Shown here one piece after another: positions 32,070 to 40,807 of a stretch of 64,000 bases of DNA (its first letter is position 1; every line of letters begins with the position of its first letter). The translations under genes were made by a program, and so were the position numbers. Source of the stretch: Chthoniobacterales bacterium (GTDB lineage: Bacteria > Verrucomicrobiota > Verrucomicrobiia > Chthoniobacterales > JAATET01); assembly GCA_036569045.1 (NCBI GenBank), contig DATCRI010000029.1, positions 1-64,000 of the forward strand, written 5' to 3'. The notes beneath the pieces were generated by a model. It saw nothing but the letters and a program-made list of their open reading frames with translations, was not told the origin of the DNA and made no database searches.

Positions 32070-32875
32070 GGCAGATCGCGGCCCAGCAGTCGCGCGAGTT
32101 CGGCATTACGCGGCGCGAAAAAGGCGCGCAACTCTGCCTCGGTCTCCGCCGGCATCCACTCCTTGTAATCACCCTCGCGAGCAATCGGCAGCGAGGACAA
32201 CGGCACATTCTGCAACCCGATGTGCTGGATCGCGCGATTCGTGATCGCCAGCGGATCCGCGAAAAACTCTTCGCTGACGAGAAAGAGACATTGTTCGCGA
32301 GGAAACACCTCCAGCCACCGCTCCACGGCCCTCGCATACCAGCCGCACAGGACGTAACGGGCGGGGTGCCAGGCCTGCCGCGCAGCGGAGTCCACGATCG
32401 GCAGCACGGTCGGATCGTCGAGCCAGCGCATCGCGCTCCGCACCGTCGCGGAGAAATCGGCCCTGTCCGAACCGAACTTGCGAAACATCTGGAAGTCGGA
32501 CCACGCCCGCTTGACGGGATCGCGGAACAGAAAAATCAGCCGGGCGTCGGGCACGACATCGCGCACCTCGCGCGGCGCCACGGGATTCGCGAAATATTCC
32601 ACACTGCCGTCTCCGACGAGGAACTTCGCTCCGGGCCAGCGAATCGGGTAATTCATCGCCGCCCGCAGCCGGCTTCCCGGCCAGTGCACGAAGTTCGTGG
32701 GCTCCTTGCGCTGGCCGCGCCGCACCTGCGGGTGCGTCACAAGAAATTCGTAGAGCGTCGACGTGCCGCACTTCGGCGCGCCGGGAATGACGAACGACGG
32801 AAGCGGACGCAGCGGCGCCGTGGCGAGACGAAACGCCTTCTCGATTTCAAATCGCAGATCCGGGGGCCGGCTCAT
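32060..32875 (-). CDS. Sulfotransferase domain protein (PAPS-dependent)
   Basis: Sulfotransferase of 271 residues that would move sulfate from PAPS to a hydroxyl, here most likely on the cluster's glycan. The 5'-phosphosulfate loop is FVIPGAPKCGTSTLYEFL near the N-terminus. The 3'-phosphate motif is FLFRDPVKRAWSDF. It has the family Tyr-rich middle and the C-terminal pattern FFAPRNAELARLLGRDL. ATG 32875 overlaps the upstream GT4 stop by 4 nt; the longer frame to 33886 is a shadow. It belongs to a different family from the two sulfotransferase-like proteins at 40.8-43.0 kb. Confidence 0.9.
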   Translation of the reverse strand: MSRPPDLRFEIEKAFRLATAPLRPLPSFVIPGAPKCGTSTLYEFLVTHPQVRRGQRKEPTNFVHWPGSRLRAAMNYPIRWPGAKFLVGDGSVEYFANPVAPREVRDVVPDARLIFLFRDPVKRAWSDFQMFRKFGSDRADFSATVRSAMRWLDDPTVLPIVDSAARQAWHPARYVLCGWYARAVERWLEVFPREQCLFLVSEEFFADPLAITNRAIQHIGLQNVPLSSLPIAREGDYKEWMPAETEAELRAFFAPRNAELARLLGRDLPWA

Positions 32876-33981
32876 GAATTCACTTCCGCTCTCATTCTCG
32901 TCGCCATCCTGCCGCAGACCGCCGGCCAGGTGAAGCGCTCGCTCACCATGCGCCGACCGGCCTCGCCGAACTGGCGGCGCAACTCCGGAGAGCGCAACAG
33001 ACGTTCCAAAAGCCCGGCGAGTTCTTCCGGCGCGCCGAGCAGGCCAGTGACGCCGTCGGCAACGCGTTCCGCATTCCCGCCCACGCGCGTGGCAACGACC
33101 GGCAGTCCGTAGGACGCAGCCTCGGCCAGCACCGACGCGGAGGGATCCATGCGGCTCGGCAGGCAAAAGACATCCGCGGCGCGGTAGCACTCCGCGACAC
33201 GGCCGGGATCCAGCCGGCCAAAAATCTTCACCCCGGGCTCCGTGATCGTCGGAGAACATCCCACGATCCACAGCTCCGCGTCGGGGTTCTTCGCCCGCAC
33301 CGCACGGAATGCGGCGACGAGTTCGGGGCCGCCCTTGCGCTCCCAATCCACCCCGACAAACAGGATCACCCGGCCGCTTCGCTCGCCAGCCTCGAGGCCG
33401 TCGGCACCGGCCACATTGCATCCGGAAAAGACACATTCCACGCGCTCCGAAGGCACGGAATAATCCTCGATCACGGACTGCGCCGCGAACCCGCTCGACA
33501 CGAAATTGCAGTTCGTTCCGGCATAGAGCTCGCGTTCCATTTGCCGCCAGGCCGCGGGCACGGGCAACAAGGGTTTCGGCTCCGGATAGCGGAGATTCGC
33601 GAGATACGTGTGGTCGGTATAAAGAAAATGCGGCACTCCGGGGTGCCGCGCGTCGAAGAGCGATTGCGTCTGGAAGATGAGCGCCGTGTCGGCCGGATCG
33701 ACCCTCGTCCGAACCCATTTGCGCACCCCTTCCAGCACGACGGGAATGCGCGGGAAGAAGTCCCGCGGCGGCTGGCGTTGCCGAAGAATCCGGCCACCGT
33801 AGCGCACTCCGGACTCGGCCGTCGCCCGCAGCCACAGCGCCGGGTTTGCGCCCACGATGTCGCGCTCCACGTCGACTACGGTCCATTCGAGCTCGGAAAA
33901 TTCGGCGCGCAGGCCAGCGAGCACGGCGTCATTGATCAGCGAAAACTCCCCGATCCGGAAGAAGAAGGCGCACCGCTTCAT
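32872..33981 (-). CDS. Glycosyltransferase family 4
   Basis: GT-B glycosyltransferase of 369 residues. The second domain carries ILFVGVDWERKGGPELVAAF, FGRLDPGRVAECYRAADVFC and DPSASVLAEAASYGLPVVAT, the classic GT4 series with the EX7E-like region. ATG 33981 overlaps the stop of the gene before by 4 nt and precedes the first beta strand (CAFFFRIGEFSLIND). A longer start at 34014 is possible but unlikely. Between a sulfotransferase and another GT4. Donor unknown. Confidence 0.9.
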   Translation of the reverse strand: MKRCAFFFRIGEFSLINDAVLAGLRAEFSELEWTVVDVERDIVGANPALWLRATAESGVRYGGRILRQRQPPRDFFPRIPVVLEGVRKWVRTRVDPADTALIFQTQSLFDARHPGVPHFLYTDHTYLANLRYPEPKPLLPVPAAWRQMERELYAGTNCNFVSSGFAAQSVIEDYSVPSERVECVFSGCNVAGADGLEAGERSGRVILFVGVDWERKGGPELVAAFRAVRAKNPDAELWIVGCSPTITEPGVKIFGRLDPGRVAECYRAADVFCLPSRMDPSASVLAEAASYGLPVVATRVGGNAERVADGVTGLLGAPEELAGLLERLLRSPELRRQFGEAGRRMVSERFTWPAVCGRMATRMRAEVNS

Positions 33982-35093
33982 TCCGTTTCGCGATCGCAGA
34001 CTTCCGAGACCCACGCGGCATGCTGCGCGGCCACGACACGGGTTTCGTAGTGGTCGCTCACCGTGTTGCGCGCCGCTCTGCCGGCCTGCCGAAGGGCGGT
34101 CTCGTCGCTGAGGAGATTGTCAAAAGCCTCGAGCCATTGCGCGGAACTTTCCGCGATCGCAATCGCACCTGAAGACGAGCGCTGCGCGGCGTCGATGTAA
34201 CTGGGAACCGGACTCGCGATCGCCGGCAGCTCACACGCCATGCCGAGAGTGATCTTCCACTCGGTGTGCGATTGATTGTAGGGCGTATCCAGGAAGCGTG
34301 GCGACACGATCACCCCGCCGGCGCCATACAGCTCCAGCAGTCCCCGCACGTCGCGAAAGCGATGAAAGGTATGCGGCACGCGTTCGAGGAACCGCTCGAA
34401 GCGCTCTCGCACCTCGGCCGGCCAACGGCTCCGCGCGGTGGCGACATCGTCGGTGACGAGCTGCAAATGGATCCGATCGGCTCGCGCGAGAAACGCCTCC
34501 TCCGCGGCCAGAAACTCGAACAACTTCGCGGCCATCCCGCTCCACCAGACCTGCAGACGTCCCTCGCGAAATGGCTCCCGCTGCACCGTCGTCGGGCACA
34601 GCCCCAGGTCGACATTGTCCGGCACCCATCGGGCCCGGGGATTATAGGCCCGGCAGACTTCGGTGAGATGACGCGACGATCCGATCACGCCATCGGCGAA
34701 AGCCGTCATTGCGATGGCGTCGGCCCGTTGCTGCGATGTCGGGACCATGGCGTCCAGCCGGGCCGCGCCCTCGAATCGCGTGTAATAATCGACGTTTGCC
34801 TCGAAGATGACCTTCGTGCCGGCCGCGCGCAGTCGGCGGGCAAGCGCGAGACAATGCGGTCCCATCGATTTCAGGAACACGACCGCTGCATAGCGGCGCC
34901 AGGGCCGGTAGAGCTCGTAGCGGGGAGCGGACGTGACATCCCGAAGCGCCGCAGCGAGCGCCCGGAAGCGCATGAAACTCATCGGCGATCCCGCGTCGTC
35001 CCATCCGGTAAGGAGCCGATGCGGGGGCATGCCTCGCGCGAGGGAGGCCAGCTCCGGCACGCGGCTGTTCACAATGAAGCCGACGCGCCTCAC
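33978..35093 (-). CDS. Glycosyltransferase (GT4-like)
   Basis: Predicted GT-B enzyme of 371 residues from GTG 35093, which overlaps the preceding stop as GTGA; the frame extends to 35174 through the neighbouring gene and is not used. It starts VRRVGFIVNSRVPELASLARG. The middle has VIFEANVDYYTRFEGAARLD, and the second domain VWWSGMAAKLFEFL and NQSHTEWKITLGMACELPAI, where the Glu and Gly positions resemble the GT4 donor site. Similarity is weaker than for its neighbours. Confidence 0.75.
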   Translation of the reverse strand: MRRVGFIVNSRVPELASLARGMPPHRLLTGWDDAGSPMSFMRFRALAAALRDVTSAPRYELYRPWRRYAAVVFLKSMGPHCLALARRLRAAGTKVIFEANVDYYTRFEGAARLDAMVPTSQQRADAIAMTAFADGVIGSSRHLTEVCRAYNPRARWVPDNVDLGLCPTTVQREPFREGRLQVWWSGMAAKLFEFLAAEEAFLARADRIHLQLVTDDVATARSRWPAEVRERFERFLERVPHTFHRFRDVRGLLELYGAGGVIVSPRFLDTPYNQSHTEWKITLGMACELPAIASPVPSYIDAAQRSSSGAIAIAESSAQWLEAFDNLLSDETALRQAGRAARNTVSDHYETRVVAAQHAAWVSEVCDRETE

Positions 35094-35896
35094 GATCCGG
35101 AAATGGCTGGCGAGAGAAACGCGGCGATCGATTCCGTGACGAGCGGCCCCCGCGCATATTTCTGCTCCTTCCAATCCTCAGCGCGACGTCCCGTGATCGC
35201 CGCGCGAACGCGAGCGACCAGCTTCCCCAGGCTCCAGGCGTGACGATCCATGATGTTCCGCCGGGGGGTGACCTTTCCGGCGTCCCGCGACGAACGATCG
35301 AGAAAGCAAAGATGCAGACATCGAAAATCCGCGTCCGCCCAGGTCGATTGGTCGTGCAGATTCAGGCGCTTCGTCGCATCGAAGCCGGAGCGGAATCGAA
35401 TCTCGCCACCGTGCAGTCGCTCGACGATCTTCCCGTTCCACGCATCGATGGCAGCAAAGTTGTAGAGCTTTGTCATGCTGCGGCACGGCGGAGCCAGATG
35501 GCCGTCGGCGATCACGCCCGCGAAATCGAGCCGCTTCACGTTCAACACATTTCCGAAGACGGCCCACCACGCGTCGAACTCACCAGCCTCGAGACGAGCC
35601 CGCATTCGCCGCAGGCCGGCAGGATCGTAGATTTCGTCGCCGTCGACGCCGAACACCCATGTATTGGTGCCGGCGTAGGCCTGAATCATGCGATGCGACT
35701 CGCCGGAGTCACGGCAGCGACGCACGACCAACTTGCGCCCGAACTCACGGGTCAGCCGCCCAAGAATGACGGTCGTCTCGTCCTGCGACTCGTGGTCGCA
35801 CACAAGAAATTCATCGCAGAAGTCGATGGCATTCCGGATCGCCCATTCGACGAAACGGTCCTCGTCGCGCACGAGCATGATGCCGACAATCTTCAC
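35090..35896 (-). CDS. Glycosyltransferase family 2-like
   Basis: GT-A protein of 268 residues starting at GTG 35896 (GTGA overlap with the preceding gene). It begins KIVGIMLVRDEDRFVEWAI, typical of the GT2 subgroup that includes SunS and LPS glucosyltransferases. It has FLVCDHESQDET and the metal motif GVDGDEIYD. A long C-terminal segment is basic. The very long frame upstream is an artefact of reading through neighbours. Donor unknown. Confidence 0.82.
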   Translation of the reverse strand: MKIVGIMLVRDEDRFVEWAIRNAIDFCDEFLVCDHESQDETTVILGRLTREFGRKLVVRRCRDSGESHRMIQAYAGTNTWVFGVDGDEIYDPAGLRRMRARLEAGEFDAWWAVFGNVLNVKRLDFAGVIADGHLAPPCRSMTKLYNFAAIDAWNGKIVERLHGGEIRFRSGFDATKRLNLHDQSTWADADFRCLHLCFLDRSSRDAGKVTPRRNIMDRHAWSLGKLVARVRAAITGRRAEDWKEQKYARGPLVTESIAAFLSPAISGS

Positions 35897-36768
35897 GCAA
35901 ACTTCAGCGGCTCGAGGATCTCGATCCAATCTTTGCGGCCAACGATCGAGAGGAAGAACAACGCATTGGGATTGATGACGCCCTTGCGCATGAGCCCGCT
36001 CCAGATCAGCGGATACGGGCCGTGGTAGTAGTGATGGACACCGAGAATGCGGTCGTCGATCGCGGCGCGCGCCTTGTCTCCGGCGAGCGTCCGCACGGCA
36101 TAGCGGTAGAGGTCCGTCGTGCCCTTGAAGCGATTCAGCAGGTCGGGATACCTCATCGCGGCGTGGGAGCTCCCTTCGATGCGATAACAATGCGCGGTAA
36201 GTTCCGGCGGAAGTCCGGCATCCTTCGAACCGCCCCGACGCTCGAACGCCCATGGCGTGTGTTCGGTCTCCGGCAGCCATGCAATCAACCGGTCGAGCAG
36301 CTCGCGCAGGGCGTCGACCCTCCAGAGAGCGGGATGCAGCGGGTATTTCCAGAGGACCTCGGGGTCGCAACGATCGACCTCCCAATCCCGCCAGCGGACG
36401 ATATTTCCCTGCAACGCGCGCCCCTGGCCATAGCCGGACAACGAAATGCTTACCGCGCCGAGTTCCTTCATCATCGCCGGCAGGGTCTCGTTGAGATGCT
36501 GCGCGTGGCAGCGGCCAAGCGGAGGATGGTCTTCGAGGATCAGGTAGACCTGCGAAAAGCCGTCCGCAATGAGGTCGTCGCACGCGGACCGGGTCACCTT
36601 CATCCAGTCGCGCGGATCGTCGCGCAGCGGCAAGGCCATGGGATCGCCCCCGAGACCGCACAGGCGCAGCGGCGGTGCGTCTTTCCAGAACTCGCGCAGA
36701 CGTTCCCGCGTGAATTCCATCAGCGGGCGATACTTCTCGCAGGTCGAAATGAGGATGCAGGTATTCAC
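35893..36768 (-). CDS. Uncharacterised cluster protein, possibly GT-A-like
   Basis: Not recognised with confidence. The 291-residue soluble protein begins with a Rossmann-like strand, MNTCILISTCEKYRPLMEFT, and has VYLILEDHPPLGRCH, which recalls the LEDD metal motif of several GT-A enzymes, followed by an SLSGYGQGR segment. There are no membrane segments and no signal peptide. It overlaps both neighbours by 4 nt, both glycosyltransferases, so it is firmly part of the glycan operon. A nucleotide-sugar-binding role is inference from position and this one motif. Confidence 0.6.
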   Translation of the reverse strand: MNTCILISTCEKYRPLMEFTRERLREFWKDAPPLRLCGLGGDPMALPLRDDPRDWMKVTRSACDDLIADGFSQVYLILEDHPPLGRCHAQHLNETLPAMMKELGAVSISLSGYGQGRALQGNIVRWRDWEVDRCDPEVLWKYPLHPALWRVDALRELLDRLIAWLPETEHTPWAFERRGGSKDAGLPPELTAHCYRIEGSSHAAMRYPDLLNRFKGTTDLYRYAVRTLAGDKARAAIDDRILGVHHYYHGPYPLIWSGLMRKGVINPNALFFLSIVGRKDWIEILEPLKFA

Positions 36769-37745
36769 AGGCGTCCGGACTCGACGACGAGCCGTTGAAT
36801 CGTGTCCGCAAAATCGAGGACCATGCGCTCTCCCGAAGGCAATCGCTCGAGCAACCGGTGCCGGAGATCGCCCAGCCGGTCGACCGCCTTGCGCACCGCG
36901 CCCGCCACATCGTCGCGAAAACCGATGCCGTAGCGCTCACCGGCCTCGACGATCCCGCCGCCATCTTCGTGATACACGAGCGGCAGCCCGCATTGCGCAC
37001 CCTCGACATGATGCATGCCGCACGGCTCCCACCGCGATGCGGTGAGGTAAAGATGGCACTCCCGCAACTTTGCGGCGAGCGGGGCCCCGACCATCGGACC
37101 GAATGTCTCCGTCGCCTTCCAGGTGATCTCTTTCGGCCAGCGCCCAATCACGCGGAACGCGACGCCGGGCAGTTCACCGGCCGCGATCAACTCGTCGAGC
37201 CGCTGATAAATGTCGTAGCCCTTCAGCCAGTTGTCGGACCAATGGTGGGTCACGATACGCACCGTCTCACCCGGCCCCGGGAGGTGATTGCCGATCGGGT
37301 GATACACGCGGGAGTCGGCCCCGTTGTAGATGATCTCGTGAGGCAGGGCAGGATCATACCACCGCTCGACGAAGTATTCCTTGAGCCACTGCGAGATGAA
37401 AACGGTGTGGTCCGCGAGAGCATTCGTGCGGCGCAGCAAATCGTCGATATCCGCCGTGCCCTTGCGTTGATCGCACTCGTTGATGCGATGCAAAATCGGC
37501 ACCTGCGGGTTCGCCTCGCGGAATCGCTCGAGCTCCGGAAGGCCGAACTTCTTCGCGGGATGGTCCCTCCGCGGGTCGATCACCAGGACGACATCCGGGT
37601 CGGCCCGCAGGTCGAAGACAACGCGCCAGCCACGACGCCACATGCAGTTCGAGAGCTGCGAAACGAAGTGGCCCGCGCCACCCCAGGAGGCTCGCGGAGG
37701 CACGAGACTGATGGCCAGCGTGGGTTTGGGTTTGGAAAAAAACAT
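36765..37745 (-). CDS. Glycosyltransferase family 4
   Basis: GT-B glycosyltransferase of 326 residues. ATG 37745 is chosen because it directly precedes TLAISLVPPRASWGGAGHF, the usual first strand plus Gly-rich loop; the longer frame to 37997 lies over the neighbouring gene. The C-terminal domain has RIVTHHWSDNWLKGYDIYQ, LYLTASRWEPCGMHHVEGAQCG with the donor-site Glu, and a final helix. The stop overlaps the next start by 4 nt. Donor unknown. Confidence 0.86.
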   Translation of the reverse strand: MFFSKPKPTLAISLVPPRASWGGAGHFVSQLSNCMWRRGWRVVFDLRADPDVVLVIDPRRDHPAKKFGLPELERFREANPQVPILHRINECDQRKGTADIDDLLRRTNALADHTVFISQWLKEYFVERWYDPALPHEIIYNGADSRVYHPIGNHLPGPGETVRIVTHHWSDNWLKGYDIYQRLDELIAAGELPGVAFRVIGRWPKEITWKATETFGPMVGAPLAAKLRECHLYLTASRWEPCGMHHVEGAQCGLPLVYHEDGGGIVEAGERYGIGFRDDVAGAVRKAVDRLGDLRHRLLERLPSGERMVLDFADTIQRLVVESGRL

Positions 37746-37753
37746 CAAAAAAA

Positions 37754-38824
37754 TCAGGGAAGGAAAAGAGCGCCCAATCGGCGGGAAAAATCGTCGATCC
37801 GACCATGCCGGCAGGCGGCCTCGCGAGCCGAGGCTCCAACCTGCGCTCGAAGCGCTGGATCGTCCAGCAGGCGTTGCAATGTTGTCCGGAGAGCGTCGGA
37901 CGAACCGGGGTCCACCAGAAAAAGATCGCGCCCGTCGACAAAGTCCTCCCCGGTCCACAATCCACGCGTGCGGGACAGAATCACCGGGCGACCGCACGCC
38001 ATGGCCTGCAGCGCGACGCTTTGTCCGGAAGGCTGGATCGCATCCTCGAGCGGAACGACGACCACAAACGCGCGCCGATACAACTCGCGCAACTCCTCGT
38101 CAGTGACCGCCGGCGCGTGCCAGGTGCCGCGCAGATGCTCGACGTGGGCCGGCAGGGGGGGCAGCGGTCTCCCGGTCACGATCTTAACGGGAACGGAAAG
38201 ATCCTTCACCGCCGCGACGAGCGTCGCGTAATCGCGCCGGCCGTCATTACCCACCGCCAGCACGAACTCCGGCTCGCGCGGGACGGGCGTCCAAAAATTC
38301 ACATCCACGCCGAACGCATTCGCGTGCACCCGCTCCGGCGCGACCCCGCACTGCCGGATCGTCTCGGCCCGCTCGGCATCGGCAAACAGAACGACCTCCT
38401 GGTCGCGCATTACCCGCTGCGTCGCCTGCTGACGCGCCCCGCAGAGCGGAAAATTCACCAGACCACAGTGGATTCCGACGATCCGAGCTCGGAGAAAGCC
38501 GCGCAGCTTCCAGAGCGCGAGGGCGTTTGCGTGCGAGGTCGAAGCGGCAACCACGACATCCACGGCCTTCAATCGCCCCAGCACGCGGCCGATCGCGACG
38601 ACATGCTCGCCTCGTGTGCGCACCGGGGTGCGCGCATCGAAAAGCCGGTTGTAGATCCCCGCGAGGACCGAGCGGCGCGGCTCCGGAGCGTCGATGCAGA
38701 CGACATCGTGGCCTGCTCGCGCGAACTCCACGGCCCCGTAAAAAAAATCGGACGGCACCCGACCTTCGAGCGCCGCCGGCCACCGGGCCTCGCGCCCACC
38801 CGCATAAACAAAGGCGATCTTCAC
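37754..38824 (-). CDS. Glycosyltransferase family 4
   Basis: GT-B glycosyltransferase of 356 residues beginning at GTG 38824 (VKIAFVYAGG), which overlaps the upstream stop as GTGA. In the second domain EFVLAVGNDGRRDYATLVAA, VVVPLEDAIQPSGQSVALQA and MACGRPVILSRTRGLW are typical of GT4. The N-terminal domain has AASTSHANALALWKLRG and IVGIHCGLVNFPLCG. The frame to 39448 crosses the neighbouring gene and is rejected. Donor unknown. Confidence 0.88.
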   Translation of the reverse strand: MKIAFVYAGGREARWPAALEGRVPSDFFYGAVEFARAGHDVVCIDAPEPRRSVLAGIYNRLFDARTPVRTRGEHVVAIGRVLGRLKAVDVVVAASTSHANALALWKLRGFLRARIVGIHCGLVNFPLCGARQQATQRVMRDQEVVLFADAERAETIRQCGVAPERVHANAFGVDVNFWTPVPREPEFVLAVGNDGRRDYATLVAAVKDLSVPVKIVTGRPLPPLPAHVEHLRGTWHAPAVTDEELRELYRRAFVVVVPLEDAIQPSGQSVALQAMACGRPVILSRTRGLWTGEDFVDGRDLFLVDPGSSDALRTTLQRLLDDPALRAQVGASAREAACRHGRIDDFSRRLGALFLP

Positions 38825-39651
38825 CGGCCGGCGCTGGAAAAAATTCGCCGCTTCACGAACCGCAGCACCTGCTCGGCGAGCACGAAGGGAGAGACCGCCG
38901 CGTGGATCAATCCCCCCACCCAACGGCCCGGCGCGGAGAGAATGCCGAAATGCCGGGCGGTGAGCTGCAATGCGCTCGGATAAAACATGCGGATGCCATG
39001 GCTCGCGTTCACCCATCGCTCGAGTTCCTCCATCTTCGGGCCGCGCCCGTGAATGATGCGCACGCTGCACCGTCCGACCGCGGCAGGCATGACGGTGCGG
39101 AGATTGTATTCGGGCGGGAGCACGGAAAACGTGAGCGGCGAGCGATAGAGGGCTTCTCGAAAAGCGGGCTGGTCGCTGTCCATCTTTCCCGTCTCGGCGA
39201 CCTCCTTCTCGTAGAGCCGCAGCCAGTCCTCGAAGAGCGCATTCATCTCCGGCGAGCGGCGGTAGGCCAGCACTCCGGTATTCAGCTCCGGGAAGCAGTT
39301 TGGCGTCACGAACGGGCGATCGTGGCGATAGGGCGCGTGGGCGAGCGCGAGATCGACGCGGTCGAGGATCTCGAAGAGATCGGGCACCGGGGCGCAGAGA
39401 TACGTGTCGGTATCGAGGAAGATCGTGCGCTCGAACGGCGTGTCGCAAAGGGGGGCGATCTTGTCGATGAAGGAATGGCGCGGGTTCGCGATCGGTCGCA
39501 CTTCATCGAACACATCGGCCGGCAGATCCGCCTGATCCGTGTAGACGATGATCGGAACGCCGGGCATGTGCCGCCGCACGGAACGCGCCGACACGAGCAT
39601 TTCGCCGACGTGTCGCCGCCCCGTCGCGATGTAAAGAACCCCTGTTTGCAT
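38821..39651 (-). CDS. GT8-like glycosyltransferase
   Basis: A 276-residue protein with a GT-A-like nucleotide-sugar fold: YIATGRRHVGEMLVSARSVR, IIVYTDQADLPADVF, and the metal-binding DxD in TIFLDTDTYLCAPV. FPELNTGVLAYRRSP and DQPAFREALY are patterns shared with GT8/GT77-type transferases. A hydrophobic stretch near the C-terminus (GGLIHAAVSPFVLAEQVLRF) may attach it to the membrane. ATG 39651 lies 6 nt after the stop of the GT2 gene upstream. The donor is unknown. Confidence 0.82.
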   Translation of the reverse strand: MQTGVLYIATGRRHVGEMLVSARSVRRHMPGVPIIVYTDQADLPADVFDEVRPIANPRHSFIDKIAPLCDTPFERTIFLDTDTYLCAPVPDLFEILDRVDLALAHAPYRHDRPFVTPNCFPELNTGVLAYRRSPEMNALFEDWLRLYEKEVAETGKMDSDQPAFREALYRSPLTFSVLPPEYNLRTVMPAAVGRCSVRIIHGRGPKMEELERWVNASHGIRMFYPSALQLTARHFGILSAPGRWVGGLIHAAVSPFVLAEQVLRFVKRRIFSSAGR

Positions 39652-39657
39652 CCGGCG

Positions 39658-40506
39658 TTATGAAGAGCGCGACTCGAACTGCCGCGGCCAGCCCTGCACC
39701 ATCACGGGAGTGGAGCGGAAGACGATTCGCCGCAAGACTTCGTCGGTAACCTTCTCCGCAAGGCGGGAATCGAGCCGTCCGACAGCCGTGCGGATGCGAT
39801 AGGACAGGAAGTTGAAATCGAGCGGGCCGTTGTGATGCCGCCCAATCTCGGCGATCTCCCGCATGCGCTTCCAGCCGCCGGTCGAGGTCTTCGTGTCGTC
39901 GTAGTAACGGATCTCGGCAAGCGTCTCCTCGATGGCAACGACGTCGTCGCACTTCGCCGCGAGGCGAATGAGGAGGTCCCAGTCCATCGCATAGTGGAGA
40001 TCCTCGTTGAGGCCACCGATCTCGAGATACAGGTCGCGACGAAAGAACATGGCCGGCTGCACAACGCGGTAGGCAGTCCTGAGATGGCGCCGATTGAAGG
40101 GGCGAAACGGCACGGTGTAGATCTCGCGGCCGTCGCGGTCCATCTTCGCCCCACGTCCAAAGACGACGCCGGCCCGGGGGTTGTCGCGAAAGGTCTCGCC
40201 GACCGTCAGCAAGGCGCCCGGCCGAAAGCGGTCATCGGAATTCAGCCAGCAGGTGATCTCGCCAGTTCCAAGGCGAACGCCCTTGTTGATGCCGTCGCTC
40301 TGGCCGCGGTCCTTCTCGCGAAGGATGCGCATGGGCAGGCGGTCCGCCCAGCGCGCGAGAATCTCGGGCGTCGCGTCGGTCGACATGGCGTCGACGACGA
40401 TGTGCTCGAGATTCGGGTAGGCCTGCGCCTCGATGCTGGCAAGCGTCTCCTCGATGAACTCCGCCTGATTGTAGGTCGGCGTGATGACGGAAATTTTGGG
40501 AAGCAT
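39658..40506 (-). CDS. Glycosyltransferase family 2
   Basis: GT-A enzyme of 282 residues with the classic GT2 start SVITPTYNQAEFIEETLASI, the nucleotide motif VVDAMSTDATPEIL, EKDRGQSDGINKG and the metal motif WLNSDDRF. MDWDLLIRLA in the acceptor part matches the ED-type base region. ATG 40506 is the clear start. It sits between the GT8-like gene and the small membrane/coiled-coil gene. Donor unknown. Confidence 0.93.
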   Translation of the reverse strand: MLPKISVITPTYNQAEFIEETLASIEAQAYPNLEHIVVDAMSTDATPEILARWADRLPMRILREKDRGQSDGINKGVRLGTGEITCWLNSDDRFRPGALLTVGETFRDNPRAGVVFGRGAKMDRDGREIYTVPFRPFNRRHLRTAYRVVQPAMFFRRDLYLEIGGLNEDLHYAMDWDLLIRLAAKCDDVVAIEETLAEIRYYDDTKTSTGGWKRMREIAEIGRHHNGPLDFNFLSYRIRTAVGRLDSRLAEKVTDEVLRRIVFRSTPVMVQGWPRQFESRSS

Positions 40507-40519
40507 GGATGGTCCCTCG

Positions 40520-40807
40520 CTAGAAACCGGGCTCCTCGCCGGGGTCGTCGGATTGTTCGCGAATCGCTCCGGTCGCCAGGCACTTCATGACCTTGGCGAG
40601 ATTCTGTTCAGCCTGTCGGGCGGCGTTCGTCTCGCGCTCGAGCGCAGTCTCGAGCTGAGCGATCCTGCCGATGAGGGAGTCGTGCAGCGCACGGGTGCGG
40701 GTCGCCTGTGCCGCGAAACGCTGATCGGCGCGCCGGAAGACAAACCACACCGCCGCGGCCGTCAGTCCGGCATTGGCGAGGAACACGAGAAGGATGATCC
40801 AGATCAT
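40520..40807 (-). CDS. Small membrane/coiled-coil protein (copy 1 of module)
   Basis: A 95-residue protein of unknown function. Residues ~2-26 are one membrane helix (IWIILLVFLANAGLTAAAVW), followed by ~60 residues of predicted cytoplasmic or periplasmic coiled coil rich in Ala, Arg, Gln and Glu, and an acidic end. ATG 40807 overlaps the stop of the sulfotransferase-like gene before it by 4 nt. The same gene pair is repeated directly upstream (41694-42982). It may anchor or oligomerise its partner; this is inferred from the pairing. Confidence 0.75.
   Translation of the reverse strand: MIWIILLVFLANAGLTAAAVWFVFRRADQRFAAQATRTRALHDSLIGRIAQLETALERETNAARQAEQNLAKVMKCLATGAIREQSDDPGEEPGF

Noticed and set aside
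35896-37147. N-terminal extension of the GT2 at 35090-35896
   Set aside because: The upstream reading runs through two other well-supported genes; GTG 35896 with a 4-nt overlap fits the pattern of the cluster.
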